Positions 6,177-12,525 of a stretch of DNA of 12,717 nt are shown here, one piece after another. The notes below the pieces were generated by a model that had not been told where the DNA came from, did not search any database, and was given only the letters and a program-made list of their open reading frames with translations. Every line of letters starts with the position of its first letter. The first letter of the stretch is position 1. A program made the position numbers and the translations under genes. The stretch is from CAZMYO01 sp964570525 (GTDB lineage: Bacteria > Patescibacteriota > Patescibacteriia > Magasanikbacterales > GWA2-37-8), in assembly GCA_964570525.1 (NCBI GenBank), contig CAZMYO010000036.1, forward strand, positions 1-12,717. Direction: 5' to 3'.

Positions 6177-7187
6177 ATGGAACCAACCGTTTCTAACCAG
6201 ATTTCTTCCCCCAACAGCCATCAAAACATGCGGAATTTTATCTACGGCATCGTTGGTTTACTGCTGGTAAGTGTTATACTTATCACAGGAATCGGAATTT
6301 TTCGAGTGTACCACCAAGCCGCCACCGATCGTTTTAGCACTCTTATCGCCCGCTTCTGGCACCTGCCCATCGCCAAAGTAAATGGCCAAACTATTCCTTA
6401 CTACGATTACGTTACCGATCTGGCAGCCATCAATATCAAAAGCGCCTACGACCAAGCCCGCCAAGGCCCGACTGCCGATCTAACAGCAGCAGAAAAATCC
6501 GATCAAGTTATCTGGCGCTTAGTAAACAACGCCCTAATTAACGAAGCTGCCAAAAAATTTAACCTTACGGTCACCCCTGCCGATACCAAGGAAATTAGAG
6601 AGAAAATTTTAGCTAAATTTCAAACCGCTGCGGCGGCCGATGCCCAACTCTCTTCCGAATATGGCTGGGATCTAGCTACCTACGAACAAAAAGTAGTCAT
6701 CCCTTTTGTATTAGGAAATAAAATAGTGCAAACTCTGGAAGTCGATCCAGCGATTCGCCACGCCAGCCGCTCCTTAACACAAAGTATTTTAGATCAAATC
6801 AAAGCCGGCGCCGACTTTGGTGAACTAGCCCAAAAATATGGTGAAGATGCCACCGGGCCAGAAGGCGGCGACCTCGGCTGGTTTGCGCGCGGTACCATGG
6901 TGCCTCAATTCGAAAACACGGTCTTTGCGCTAAAAAAAGGTGAGCTGAGTCCGGACATACTAGAAACAACCTACGGCTTTCACGTAATCCAATCCGACGA
7001 TAGCCGTATAACTAAAATTAAGGATAAAAAAACCGGTAAAATGGTTAACGAGCAAGAAATCAAAGCTCGCCACATTTTGATCCGCTTCGCCAGCCTGACT
7101 CGATTCTTGAACGAAGTGGTCAAAAACGCCGACTTACACCTCTACGCCAACGTCCACAATCCGTTCTTAGAGATAAAAAAAATGTAA
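6177..7187 (+). CDS. Membrane-anchored parvulin-type peptidyl-prolyl isomerase (SurA/PrsA-like)
   Basis: This 336-aa protein is a probable extracytoplasmic folding factor. A membrane helix lies at about 20-43; no lipobox cysteine is seen, so it is likely anchored by this helix. Residues 60-190 form a helical SurA/PrsA-like chaperone region. The parvulin domain spans about 195-275, with GADFGELAQKYGED (211-224), GGDLGWFARGTMVPQFE (230-246) and YGFHVIQ (266-272). A second partial parvulin-like start (EIKARHILI, 294-302) is followed by an amphipathic tail instead of a full domain. A second ATG at codon 18 is possible. The gene is 42 bp after the FtsB-like gene and about 67 bp before tRNA-Gly. 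Confidence 0.88.
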   Translation: MEPTVSNQISSPNSHQNMRNFIYGIVGLLLVSVILITGIGIFRVYHQAATDRFSTLIARFWHLPIAKVNGQTIPYYDYVTDLAAINIKSAYDQARQGPTADLTAAEKSDQVIWRLVNNALINEAAKKFNLTVTPADTKEIREKILAKFQTAAAADAQLSSEYGWDLATYEQKVVIPFVLGNKIVQTLEVDPAIRHASRSLTQSILDQIKAGADFGELAQKYGEDATGPEGGDLGWFARGTMVPQFENTVFALKKGELSPDILETTYGFHVIQSDDSRITKIKDKKTGKMVNEQEIKARHILIRFASLTRFLNEVVKNADLHLYANVHNPFLEIKKM

Positions 7188-7193
7188 TTAAAC

Positions 7194-7256
7194 ACGATAC
7201 ATGATACACGTAAAACGATACAAATCGTGTATCGTACTATGTATATCGTCTATCGC
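7194..7256. repeat. Nine-register heptanucleotide array that flips strand, abutting tRNA-Gly
   Basis: From 7194 the sequence reads in 7-bp registers with no insertion or deletion through 7256. Registers 1, 2 and 4 are ACGATAC, ATGATAC, ACGATAC; register 3 is a poor match (ACGTAAA). Registers 6, 8 and 9 are the reverse-complement type GTATCGT, ATATCGT, CTATCGC, with AAATCGT and ACTATGT as variants at registers 5 and 7. Register 4 (7215-7221) and register 6 (7229-7235) form a perfect 7-bp hairpin around register 5. The last register includes the first two bases of tRNA-Gly. Confidence 0.8.
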
Positions 7257-7328
7257 GGGTATAGTATAGTGGTAATATGCGACCTTCCCAAGGTCGAGCG
7301 ACGGGTCCGATTCCCGTTACCCGCTCCA
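7255..7328 (+). tRNA. tRNA-Gly (anticodon CCC)
   Basis: A 74-nt cloverleaf including an encoded CCA end can be drawn. The acceptor stem GCGGGTA/TACCCGC is fully paired, as are the D stem GTAT/ATAT with loop AGTGGTA, the anticodon stem CGACC/GGTCG and the T stem ACGGG/CCCGT. The anticodon loop TTCCCAA gives CCC, reading GGG. The T loop is TCCGATT: position 55, normally T (pseudouridine), is C. The encoded CCA contrasts with the CCA-less tRNA-Lys in this window. No separate promoter is clear; the gene may be read from the upstream isomerase operon. Confidence 0.92.
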
Positions 7329-7395
7329 TTCGGGAAACCGTGAATTTTCGGCCACGATTTTCCACGGATTTTTCCACAACCATAACACTTTCCGC

Positions 7396-7642
7396 TAAAT
7401 AGCCCAGTGGAGCCAATCCGGGGCGTTCGCCACGGCGCAATTTTTGGCGTAACCCACGCTTTACATTCTCCGACAGGTTATCTATGTAATATTTGGACTG
7501 CCCAAAAGCGAGATTTAACATAAATTTGCCTTGCGGGGTGCCATGCCAAAATTCCATAGCCATCGTTATTTTCTATCCTCTCCATCATTTTATTAAACAC
7601 TGGCCGGCCTGGAATTTTAGCGGTCTTGCTTTCTATATATAC
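7396..7642 (-). pseudogene. Decayed serine recombinase fragment
   Basis: Two pieces of a serine (resolvase/invertase-type) recombinase are fused in different frames. Upstream piece, frame open from 7642: YIESKTAKIPGRPVFNKMM continuing to GILAWHP, the resolvase-domain segment. Downstream piece from about 7560: FWHGTPQGKFMLNLAFGQSK and on to RRGERPGLAPLGYL, the segment that enters the recombinase domain. Intact relatives have roughly 30-35 more residues between WHP and the TPQGKFML block, so an internal deletion with a frame change has occurred near 7530-7555. Stops TAA and TGA TGA precede the first piece in its frame, and homology ends near 7396. The open frame then continues only as antisense of tRNA-Gly. 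The N-terminal catalytic serine region and the whole C-terminal DNA-binding part are missing, so it is not functional. Confidence 0.8.
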
Positions 7643-7690
7643 TCATCAACGCTCTTCTTAATACGCATTAGTCAATAGCACATTGTGTTG

Positions 7691-8092
7691 CTAAAGAATA
7701 TGATTTTCTTCCTGATTGTCCGACGTTTCTCCAATTAAACACTGACCATTTATAATGGCGCCTGCAGCAATCTCTAAGGTGCCTGCCTTAATGTCCCCAT
7801 GGATTTGGGCGGTTTCCCCAACTGCTAAACTGCCAACGGTCTCTAGATTGCCTTCCATCTTACCAAAAATTGATATATTATCAGCTTTGATACTGCCGCT
7901 GATTTTCGCATTTTGACTAATTTCTAAACTGTTCTTAACTATAATTTCACCGCTGAATTTGCCTTCCATCGTTATTTTTTCTGAACCAAAAATTTTACCT
8001 TCCAGACGCGAGGTGGCATCAAATTTTGTTTGCTTAGACTGACTGTATGCGTTATTATTTTTCGCCATGCACTGTAGCCCATTTATAAACAT
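7691..8092 (-). CDS. Bactofilin family protein
   Basis: The protein has 133 aa if it starts at 8092, or 125 aa from the ATG at 8068 (MAKNNNAYS). It is a bactofilin (DUF583), a cytoskeletal protein that self-assembles into filaments without nucleotide and often serves as a scaffold for cell-wall enzymes. The core (about residues 25-120) is a repeating beta-solenoid pattern with regularly spaced G and I/V: LEGKIFGSEKITMEGKFSGE, then SGSIKADNISIFGKMEGN, then IHGDIKAGTLEIAAGAIING. Short polar tails flank the core. The 8092 start leaves 1 bp after the preceding stop, suggesting translational coupling; neither start has a clear Shine-Dalgarno site, and the 8068 start looks more family-like. Confidence 0.9.
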   Translation of the reverse strand: MFINGLQCMAKNNNAYSQSKQTKFDATSRLEGKIFGSEKITMEGKFSGEIIVKNSLEISQNAKISGSIKADNISIFGKMEGNLETVGSLAVGETAQIHGDIKAGTLEIAAGAIINGQCLIGETSDNQEENHIL

Positions 8093-8093
8093 A

Positions 8094-8429
8094 CTATATT
8101 TTTTTTAAAAAGGCGTTGAGTTCTTTTAACACCTCCTTGATGATGCGATCTTTATAAACCCAGACCGCGGCTTTAAGCAGAAAAGGAACGTCCATATAGC
8201 CGATTATTTGGGACTTGGTGAATTGAATGAAAGCTGTGATGCTATATTGAGAGCTAACAATAGTCAAAATATTAGCCTTCTTATCCCAAGCATACTCTAC
8301 TTGAAATTGTTTTTTTTGTTTTTGATATTTTTTATTAAGCAACGCTATGTGCTTGCGGATATTCTTCCGTACGGCGTCAAGCGATTTTTTAAGCGGCTGT
8401 TCAAAGAGTTTTTCCATAGGGGGGCGCAT
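8094..8429 (-). CDS. Small conserved-looking protein, possibly PHA-system-like
   Basis: This is a 111-aa basic protein (107 aa if the ATG at 8417 is used). A helical, Lys/Gln-rich N-terminal half is followed by a beta-strand pattern (about 49-74) and a C-terminal motif, YMDVPFLLKAAVWVYKDRI then a Leu-rich amphipathic helix. This layout resembles the polyhydroxyalkanoic-acid-system family (PF09650-like), small proteins of unclear role, but the match is from memory of pattern and weak. There is no signal peptide or membrane helix. The gene lies 31 bp after a membrane protein gene and 1 bp before the bactofilin gene, so it is probably cotranscribed with both. Confidence 0.7.
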   Translation of the reverse strand: MRPPMEKLFEQPLKKSLDAVRKNIRKHIALLNKKYQKQKKQFQVEYAWDKKANILTIVSSQYSITAFIQFTKSQIIGYMDVPFLLKAAVWVYKDRIIKEVLKELNAFLKKI

Positions 8430-8460
8430 CTATTTCTACTTACAAAAGCAGCTAAAATAA

Positions 8461-9405
8461 TTATAAGCTGTCTATTGTCTTAAGCAACGGTCGTCGTATT
8501 CGCACACCATAATACCACACCACAATAACGGGAATAAAAGCGCTAACGTTCAGTAAGGCTGCCTCGATGGCTGCTAAAATATTGGTGGTGGGAGAAAACC
8601 CGCCAAAACTTCGCGCTAAAAGATCAAAAATAATAAAGAAGATCAGCACAATAAATGTTGATGACAAGAAGGGATGGGCAAAGAAACTCTTAACTGCTTG
8701 TGTGGCACGTTCTCGCCGCACCAACCCGGTAAACTCCGCAATCAATCCTCCCCAGTTATCGGCCGTGGAATAGGCAATGGCGTACACGGATCCAATAAGT
8801 CCATAAGGGTTTAAGCCCAAAAAAATTGTGAGAAACTGCGACACAGGACCGACCACCATACCTAGCAGTGTCCCAATAAAAAATACCTCAGCCCGGGAAC
8901 GTCGGCCGCGCATCCTAGCATGGAGGATGACCAACATTCCACCCAGACTATCACCGGAGCCGACAATAAAACGCACGATCCCCTCAACTGCCGGTACGCC
9001 CGTAAGCCCAACATGATCGGCCATCCATCCGATGAAAAGTCCTACTAATATACCGCCAACAATTCCTAATGAATAATCTTCATAATCTGCTAAACATTTT
9101 TCTGCCCGACACTGTTTATAGATTTCAAGAGCATGATGATAACGTTTTGACCAACGAGTAAGTTTACGGCGCGCTTCCGCCGACAACGTATCAAAACCGG
9201 TCCCTGAAAACCCCTGTTCTTCCGAAAAATAAATCGGACCATTGGCTAGCGCCCTCACAACGTGAGATTGACATCGCCTTAGACCCATTTTCACAATTTC
9301 TTCCCGCGAGGGAGTAAAAAGACGCTGAATCCGGCGCCGCAGTGGGACTGACTCCAGATGGTCAGAGGCAGAAAAGGCAAATCGTAAATCTTTGGGACTA
9401 CTCAT
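8461..9405 (-). CDS. Multi-pass membrane protein of unknown function
   Basis: I do not recognise this 314-aa protein. Residues 1-108 are cytoplasmic-looking and Arg/Lys-rich, with cysteines C45, C99 and C104. About five or six membrane segments follow: near 112-130, 138-163, 174-198, 201-222, 249-268 and 280-300. Glycine-rich helices (GIVGGILVGLFIGW, 114-127) and a positively charged loop (HARMRGRRSRAE, 162-173) suggest a defined topology, but no transporter or enzyme motif is seen. The ATG at 9405 (MSSPKDL) was chosen; a TTG at 9414 would add three residues. It lies 77 bp after the metal ATPase gene and 31 bp before the small 111-aa gene, all on one strand. Confidence 0.8.
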   Translation of the reverse strand: MSSPKDLRFAFSASDHLESVPLRRRIQRLFTPSREEIVKMGLRRCQSHVVRALANGPIYFSEEQGFSGTGFDTLSAEARRKLTRWSKRYHHALEIYKQCRAEKCLADYEDYSLGIVGGILVGLFIGWMADHVGLTGVPAVEGIVRFIVGSGDSLGGMLVILHARMRGRRSRAEVFFIGTLLGMVVGPVSQFLTIFLGLNPYGLIGSVYAIAYSTADNWGGLIAEFTGLVRRERATQAVKSFFAHPFLSSTFIVLIFFIIFDLLARSFGGFSPTTNILAAIEAALLNVSAFIPVIVVWYYGVRIRRPLLKTIDSL

Positions 9406-9482
9406 AGATGACAAATTTTATTTTTTTCGCTTTGAGTAAAAATTTTAAGAAAGGAGAGCATATATTTGAGGATTAAATTATT

Positions 9483-11927
9483 TTAAGCTTGGCTTGGAGC
9501 TGGCAAAGCTTTGGGCTCACTGGCGTCCACCGCGGCGTAAAGCGGCGTGAGCGATTTAACAGTAGCTATGACATTAAACAAATTATTCATTATCAAGGAC
9601 ATGCCCAGTCCCCAAAGTCCGGTCAAGGCGCCGGCAATGCAAATGGAATTAGGAACAGCAATCAACTTAAAGGATGACCAAACACCTTTATTGAAATTAT
9701 GCGCATTCTCAAACAGCAGATGAACTTTAGAGAAATTACCATCAAGAAAGATAATATGCGCCGTGTCAATAGCAATATCTGAAGCGCCACGGAGTGAAAT
9801 GGACACATCGGCTAATGATAAAGCCGGGCCATCATTTACCCCATCGCCCACCATCGCGACCACCTTGCCTTCGGCTTTATACTTTTTAACCCAATCCGCC
9901 TTTTCATGCGGCATCACTTCAGCAATATAACCATCTGCCCCCAACTCTTTGGCTGTGGCCGCGACCACTTCCTTATGGTCACCGGAAAGCAAGACTACTT
10001 CTTTAACACCCTTGCTTTTTAAGAACTTAACGATCTCCATTGAATCTGCTCTAGGCACGGTTTTTAGCTTGATAATTCCGGCCACTGAATTATTAATACT
10101 CACCATCACCGCACCCTGCCCTTCTTTCTTTATTTCTTCAAGTAATTTTTTAACCTTGGTCGAGACCTGGATATTTTCTTCCGCCAGATATTTTAAGCTA
10201 CCCACTTTGACATTGTCTTGGCCAATAGTTACCTCCACCCCTAAGCCAATCTTGCATTTCTCGCCATTTTTCTGGTTGCTCAAAACGAGGTTGTGCTTGT
10301 GGGCTTCTTCAATAATGGCTCGGGCAATCGGATGACTCATATGCTGTTCGGCCGTAGCCGCGTACTCTAAAATTTTATTTTCGCTAAATTCTTTGGTGAG
10401 GGAAATAATACCCGCGATTTCGGGCACTTCATGTGTGAGCGTGCCAGTTTTATCAAACAAGAAAACATCTACTTTTAATAATTTGTCCAAGGCCGCGCCA
10501 TTTTTCACCAAGATGCCCTGTTTAGCCAGACGAATGAGGTGAGTTAAAAGAAGAGTCGGGGCGGCCACGCGAATACCCGTGCCAAAATCGCAGTTGACTA
10601 CGGCCAGAGCCGCGCTCGGTCCGCCGATGGCCATACCCAAGCCACCTAAGGCCAAGGTTGGCAACACGGCCTTGTCAGCAATCTCTTCACCCTTGGATTG
10701 GGCTTTGGACTTATGTTGCGAGGCTTCAGTAATAATCTTCTGAATTTTTCCGGCGATAGTTTCATCGCCGGTTGTCTGGATAGCCACATTAATCTGGCCG
10801 CTGATGACCGTAGTACAGGCCAACGCATTCTCACCTTTAATTCTTTCCACCGGCTGTGATTCACCGGTTAAGGCGCTTTGATCTACTAAGGCCTTGCCGT
10901 CAATAATTTTACCATCTATGGGGACCACTTCTCCAGTATGCACGACAATCTCGTCATCTTTCTTTAAACCATGCACCGATACCCGCACCTCTTGTCCGCC
11001 TTTTTTAAGCCAAGCAAACTTGGGCTGGGTGTTGAAAATATCACTCAACATCTTCTCGGTTGATTTTGAGGTGCTCTCATTTATTTTTTCGGCTAACGAC
11101 ACTACCCATACCATAAACGCAGCAATACCGGGTTGATTGGCGGCCAGGCTTCCGGCAATGACGACCGTATCTAAAATATCAACCTTAATCTTTCTGGCTT
11201 TAAGAGCTACATAAGCGTTTTTGAAAATTGGCAAGCCGACGAGGATAGTAGCCGGAATACTGATAAGCGCCAGCTCTGGAAAAGCCAAGGCCAAGGCAAA
11301 GACAGCCGATGAACGTTCAAATTGCCCGATTTTTTTACCATCCAATTTCTTTTCTGCTTCCCCAATTACGGTGAGCACTTCGTCCATTAATCTAACCAAT
11401 GTCTCTTTATTTACTTGTTCTTTCTGAAAGTTTACGACCACACTGCCAGTTAAATTATTGGCTTTGCATTCCTCCACTCCGGGGTTGCTTAATAATACTT
11501 TTTCAATTTGCGTACAAATCAGATTGCGCCGCCTGAGTAGTGGGTGCTGGAGTCTAAGCCGCGAAGGCAATTCGTGCACCACCTCCCAATTGGTGATAAC
11601 ATTGCCCACGCGATAAAATTTAATTTTTTTATCACAGGCCTCGCCATAATATGCCCGAGAAACTGCCGAGGCTTGTCCACTAATTTCTTTTTTGACAAAA
11701 TAATTTTTTAGAATTCTCTGATCAAAGGACTCGTTATGATACACTAAAATGGACTGCGTGCTAGTATTGATTTCGCCCCATAACGGGCTCTCTTGCGAAA
11801 AAATGGCTTCCAGCAAAGTAAAACAATCATCCCGCGATTCTCTAAATGCCGGCGATTTAATACGCGTGTAATTTTCAGTAATGGATTTGAGTTTATAGGT
11901 AATTTTCTTTTTTAAGGGGGAAACCAT
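9483..11927 (-). CDS. P1B-type heavy-metal-translocating ATPase, atypical metal site
   Basis: This 814-aa P-type ATPase most likely moves a metal ion across the membrane. Catalytic motifs are complete: TGES (354-357, actuator), DKTGTLT (492-498, phosphorylated D492), SHP (531-533, marker of P1B pumps) and GDGVNDG (694-700). Residues about 113-188 (VVHELPSRLRLQ and on) resemble the HMA_2-type domain, which lacks the CxxC metal-binding pair. The segment before phosphorylation, normally CPC/SPC in transmembrane helix 6, reads NCDFGTGIRVAAP (445-457): no CPx, only C446. Membrane pairs are visible around 207-242, 251-282, 422-462 and 748-797. Residues 1-100 are unassigned. The substrate metal cannot be named. 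No Shine-Dalgarno site precedes the ATG at 11927; a hairpin leader lies upstream. Confidence 0.92.
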   Translation of the reverse strand: MVSPLKKKITYKLKSITENYTRIKSPAFRESRDDCFTLLEAIFSQESPLWGEINTSTQSILVYHNESFDQRILKNYFVKKEISGQASAVSRAYYGEACDKKIKFYRVGNVITNWEVVHELPSRLRLQHPLLRRRNLICTQIEKVLLSNPGVEECKANNLTGSVVVNFQKEQVNKETLVRLMDEVLTVIGEAEKKLDGKKIGQFERSSAVFALALAFPELALISIPATILVGLPIFKNAYVALKARKIKVDILDTVVIAGSLAANQPGIAAFMVWVVSLAEKINESTSKSTEKMLSDIFNTQPKFAWLKKGGQEVRVSVHGLKKDDEIVVHTGEVVPIDGKIIDGKALVDQSALTGESQPVERIKGENALACTTVISGQINVAIQTTGDETIAGKIQKIITEASQHKSKAQSKGEEIADKAVLPTLALGGLGMAIGGPSAALAVVNCDFGTGIRVAAPTLLLTHLIRLAKQGILVKNGAALDKLLKVDVFLFDKTGTLTHEVPEIAGIISLTKEFSENKILEYAATAEQHMSHPIARAIIEEAHKHNLVLSNQKNGEKCKIGLGVEVTIGQDNVKVGSLKYLAEENIQVSTKVKKLLEEIKKEGQGAVMVSINNSVAGIIKLKTVPRADSMEIVKFLKSKGVKEVVLLSGDHKEVVAATAKELGADGYIAEVMPHEKADWVKKYKAEGKVVAMVGDGVNDGPALSLADVSISLRGASDIAIDTAHIIFLDGNFSKVHLLFENAHNFNKGVWSSFKLIAVPNSICIAGALTGLWGLGMSLIMNNLFNVIATVKSLTPLYAAVDASEPKALPAPSQA

Positions 11928-11961
11928 AGGAATAATAAGGGAGCGGTGATAATTCTTAACA

Positions 11962-11996
11962 AGAGACCCAATCCACCTTAAGCAAATTAGGTCTCT
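11962..11996 (-). promoter_or_regulatory. Hairpin in the leader of the metal ATPase gene
   Basis: Read on the minus strand, AGAGACCTAAT and ATTGGGTCTCT form an 11-bp stem with one G·T pair around a 13-nt loop that contains AAGGTGG. The structure starts just 4 bp beyond the terminator of the preceding gene and ends 34 bp before the ATPase ATG. No T-run follows on the minus strand, so it is not a normal intrinsic terminator. It may be an operator, a leader structure or an mRNA stabiliser; I cannot tell which. Confidence 0.55.
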
Positions 11997-12000
11997 AATA

Positions 12001-12028
12001 AAAATTGGAGTGAGCTCACTCTAATTTT
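12001..12028 (-). terminator. Rho-independent terminator of the 94-aa gene
   Basis: The minus-strand sequence AAAATTAGAGTGAGCTCACT followed by CCAATTTT is a 28-bp near-perfect palindrome: core GAGTG-AGCT-CACTC, one G·T pair, A-rich before and a T-run (ATTTTTATT) after. It begins at the stop codon of the 94-aa gene. The A/T flanks make it potentially bidirectional, but no plus-strand gene ends here. Confidence 0.85.
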
Positions 12029-12311
12029 AGGCAGCTACCGCTGCCGCTGCTTTTCGAGCTGGCCGACCGACCTTTTTAGCAGGAGCTTTGTGCCAAACTT
12101 TTTTGGCCGCATCTCCCACTGATTCCCTGGCTGATTCGGTCATTGCCACCATTTTGTCCTTTACTCCCACAGCCATGCCTTTCGCTCCCGCTGCTAATTC
12201 CGTGGCCTTCACTCCAGCCGTAGACATACCCTTTTTAATTCGTTTTAAGTTCGCCCCTACGGCCACTCCTGCCGCCAGAGCCCCCAACGCGATCAAATGT
12301 TCTTTTTCCAT
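12027..12311 (-). CDS. Small Ala/Lys-rich protein with an N-terminal hydrophobic segment
   Basis: This 94-aa protein has a short hydrophobic Ala/Gly helix (about 6-20: LIALGALAAGVAVGA) followed at once by basic NLKRIKK, a probable membrane or surface anchor. The middle (30-68) is an amphipathic Ala/Lys/Glu helix. The tail (75-94: KAPAKKVGRPARKAAAA) resembles histone-H1-like Lys/Ala/Pro repeats and contains a GRP AT-hook-like core. The overall shape recalls YtxH-type small stress proteins, though no family can be assigned. Nucleic-acid or envelope binding through the tail is speculation. It follows a 33-codon membrane ORF by 44 bp and ends in a strong terminator. Confidence 0.7.
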   Translation of the reverse strand: MEKEHLIALGALAAGVAVGANLKRIKKGMSTAGVKATELAAGAKGMAVGVKDKMVAMTESARESVGDAAKKVWHKAPAKKVGRPARKAAAAVAA

Positions 12312-12355
12312 ATTGATTGTAGTTTAACGCCGCTATGCGCGACTTAAGACAATAA

Positions 12356-12457
12356 TTATTCCGCAGTAAAGGGCAATAACTTTTTAAGTTTAGACCAGTG
12401 TTTGGCCACCACGGCGCCTATCAGAAAACTGACAAGCATCGATAATTCTTCATTCAT
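12356..12457 (-). CDS. Possible 33-aa membrane microprotein
   Basis: ATG at 12457 to TAA at 12356 encodes 33 residues: acidic start MNEELS, a hydrophobic helix (MLVSFLIGAVVA, 7-18), then a basic stretch KHWSKLKK (19-26) and LLPFTAE. The design (short hydrophobic helix directly followed by Lys/Arg) parallels the N-terminus of the 94-aa protein immediately downstream. No Shine-Dalgarno site is visible, so expression is uncertain. It fits the gap between its neighbours and has a coherent membrane-protein composition, which argues against chance. Confidence 0.5.
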   Translation of the reverse strand: MNEELSMLVSFLIGAVVAKHWSKLKKLLPFTAE

Positions 12458-12490
12458 ATGTTTTTCAGTGTATTGCCTATAATCTTTAAA

Positions 12491-12514
12491 CCCACCCCGA
12501 CCTTTAAGTGTGGG
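12491..12514 (-). terminator. Possible weak terminator after the proline-rich gene
   Basis: On the minus strand CCCAC (12514-12510) and GTGGG (12495-12491) can pair around a 14-nt loop, followed by TTTAAAG. It lies 12 bp after the stop of the partial gene. The T-run is short and the loop large, so termination would be inefficient. Confidence 0.3.
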
Positions 12515-12525
12515 AATTATTTATT

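Noticed and set aside
7329..7340. CGG-GAAA-CCG tetraloop hairpin as a tRNA-Gly terminator
   Set aside because: A three-pair stem without a T-run is not enough to support termination.
7237..7395. C-terminal part of the minus-strand open frame after the recombinase homology
   Set aside because: It includes the antisense of tRNA-Gly and shows no recombinase similarity after LAPLGYL.
11925..11980. TTG-started hydrophobic leader peptide ahead of the metal ATPase
   Set aside because: The purine stretch AAGGTGG is only one base from the TTG, too close to act as its ribosome binding site, and it is buried in a hairpin loop.
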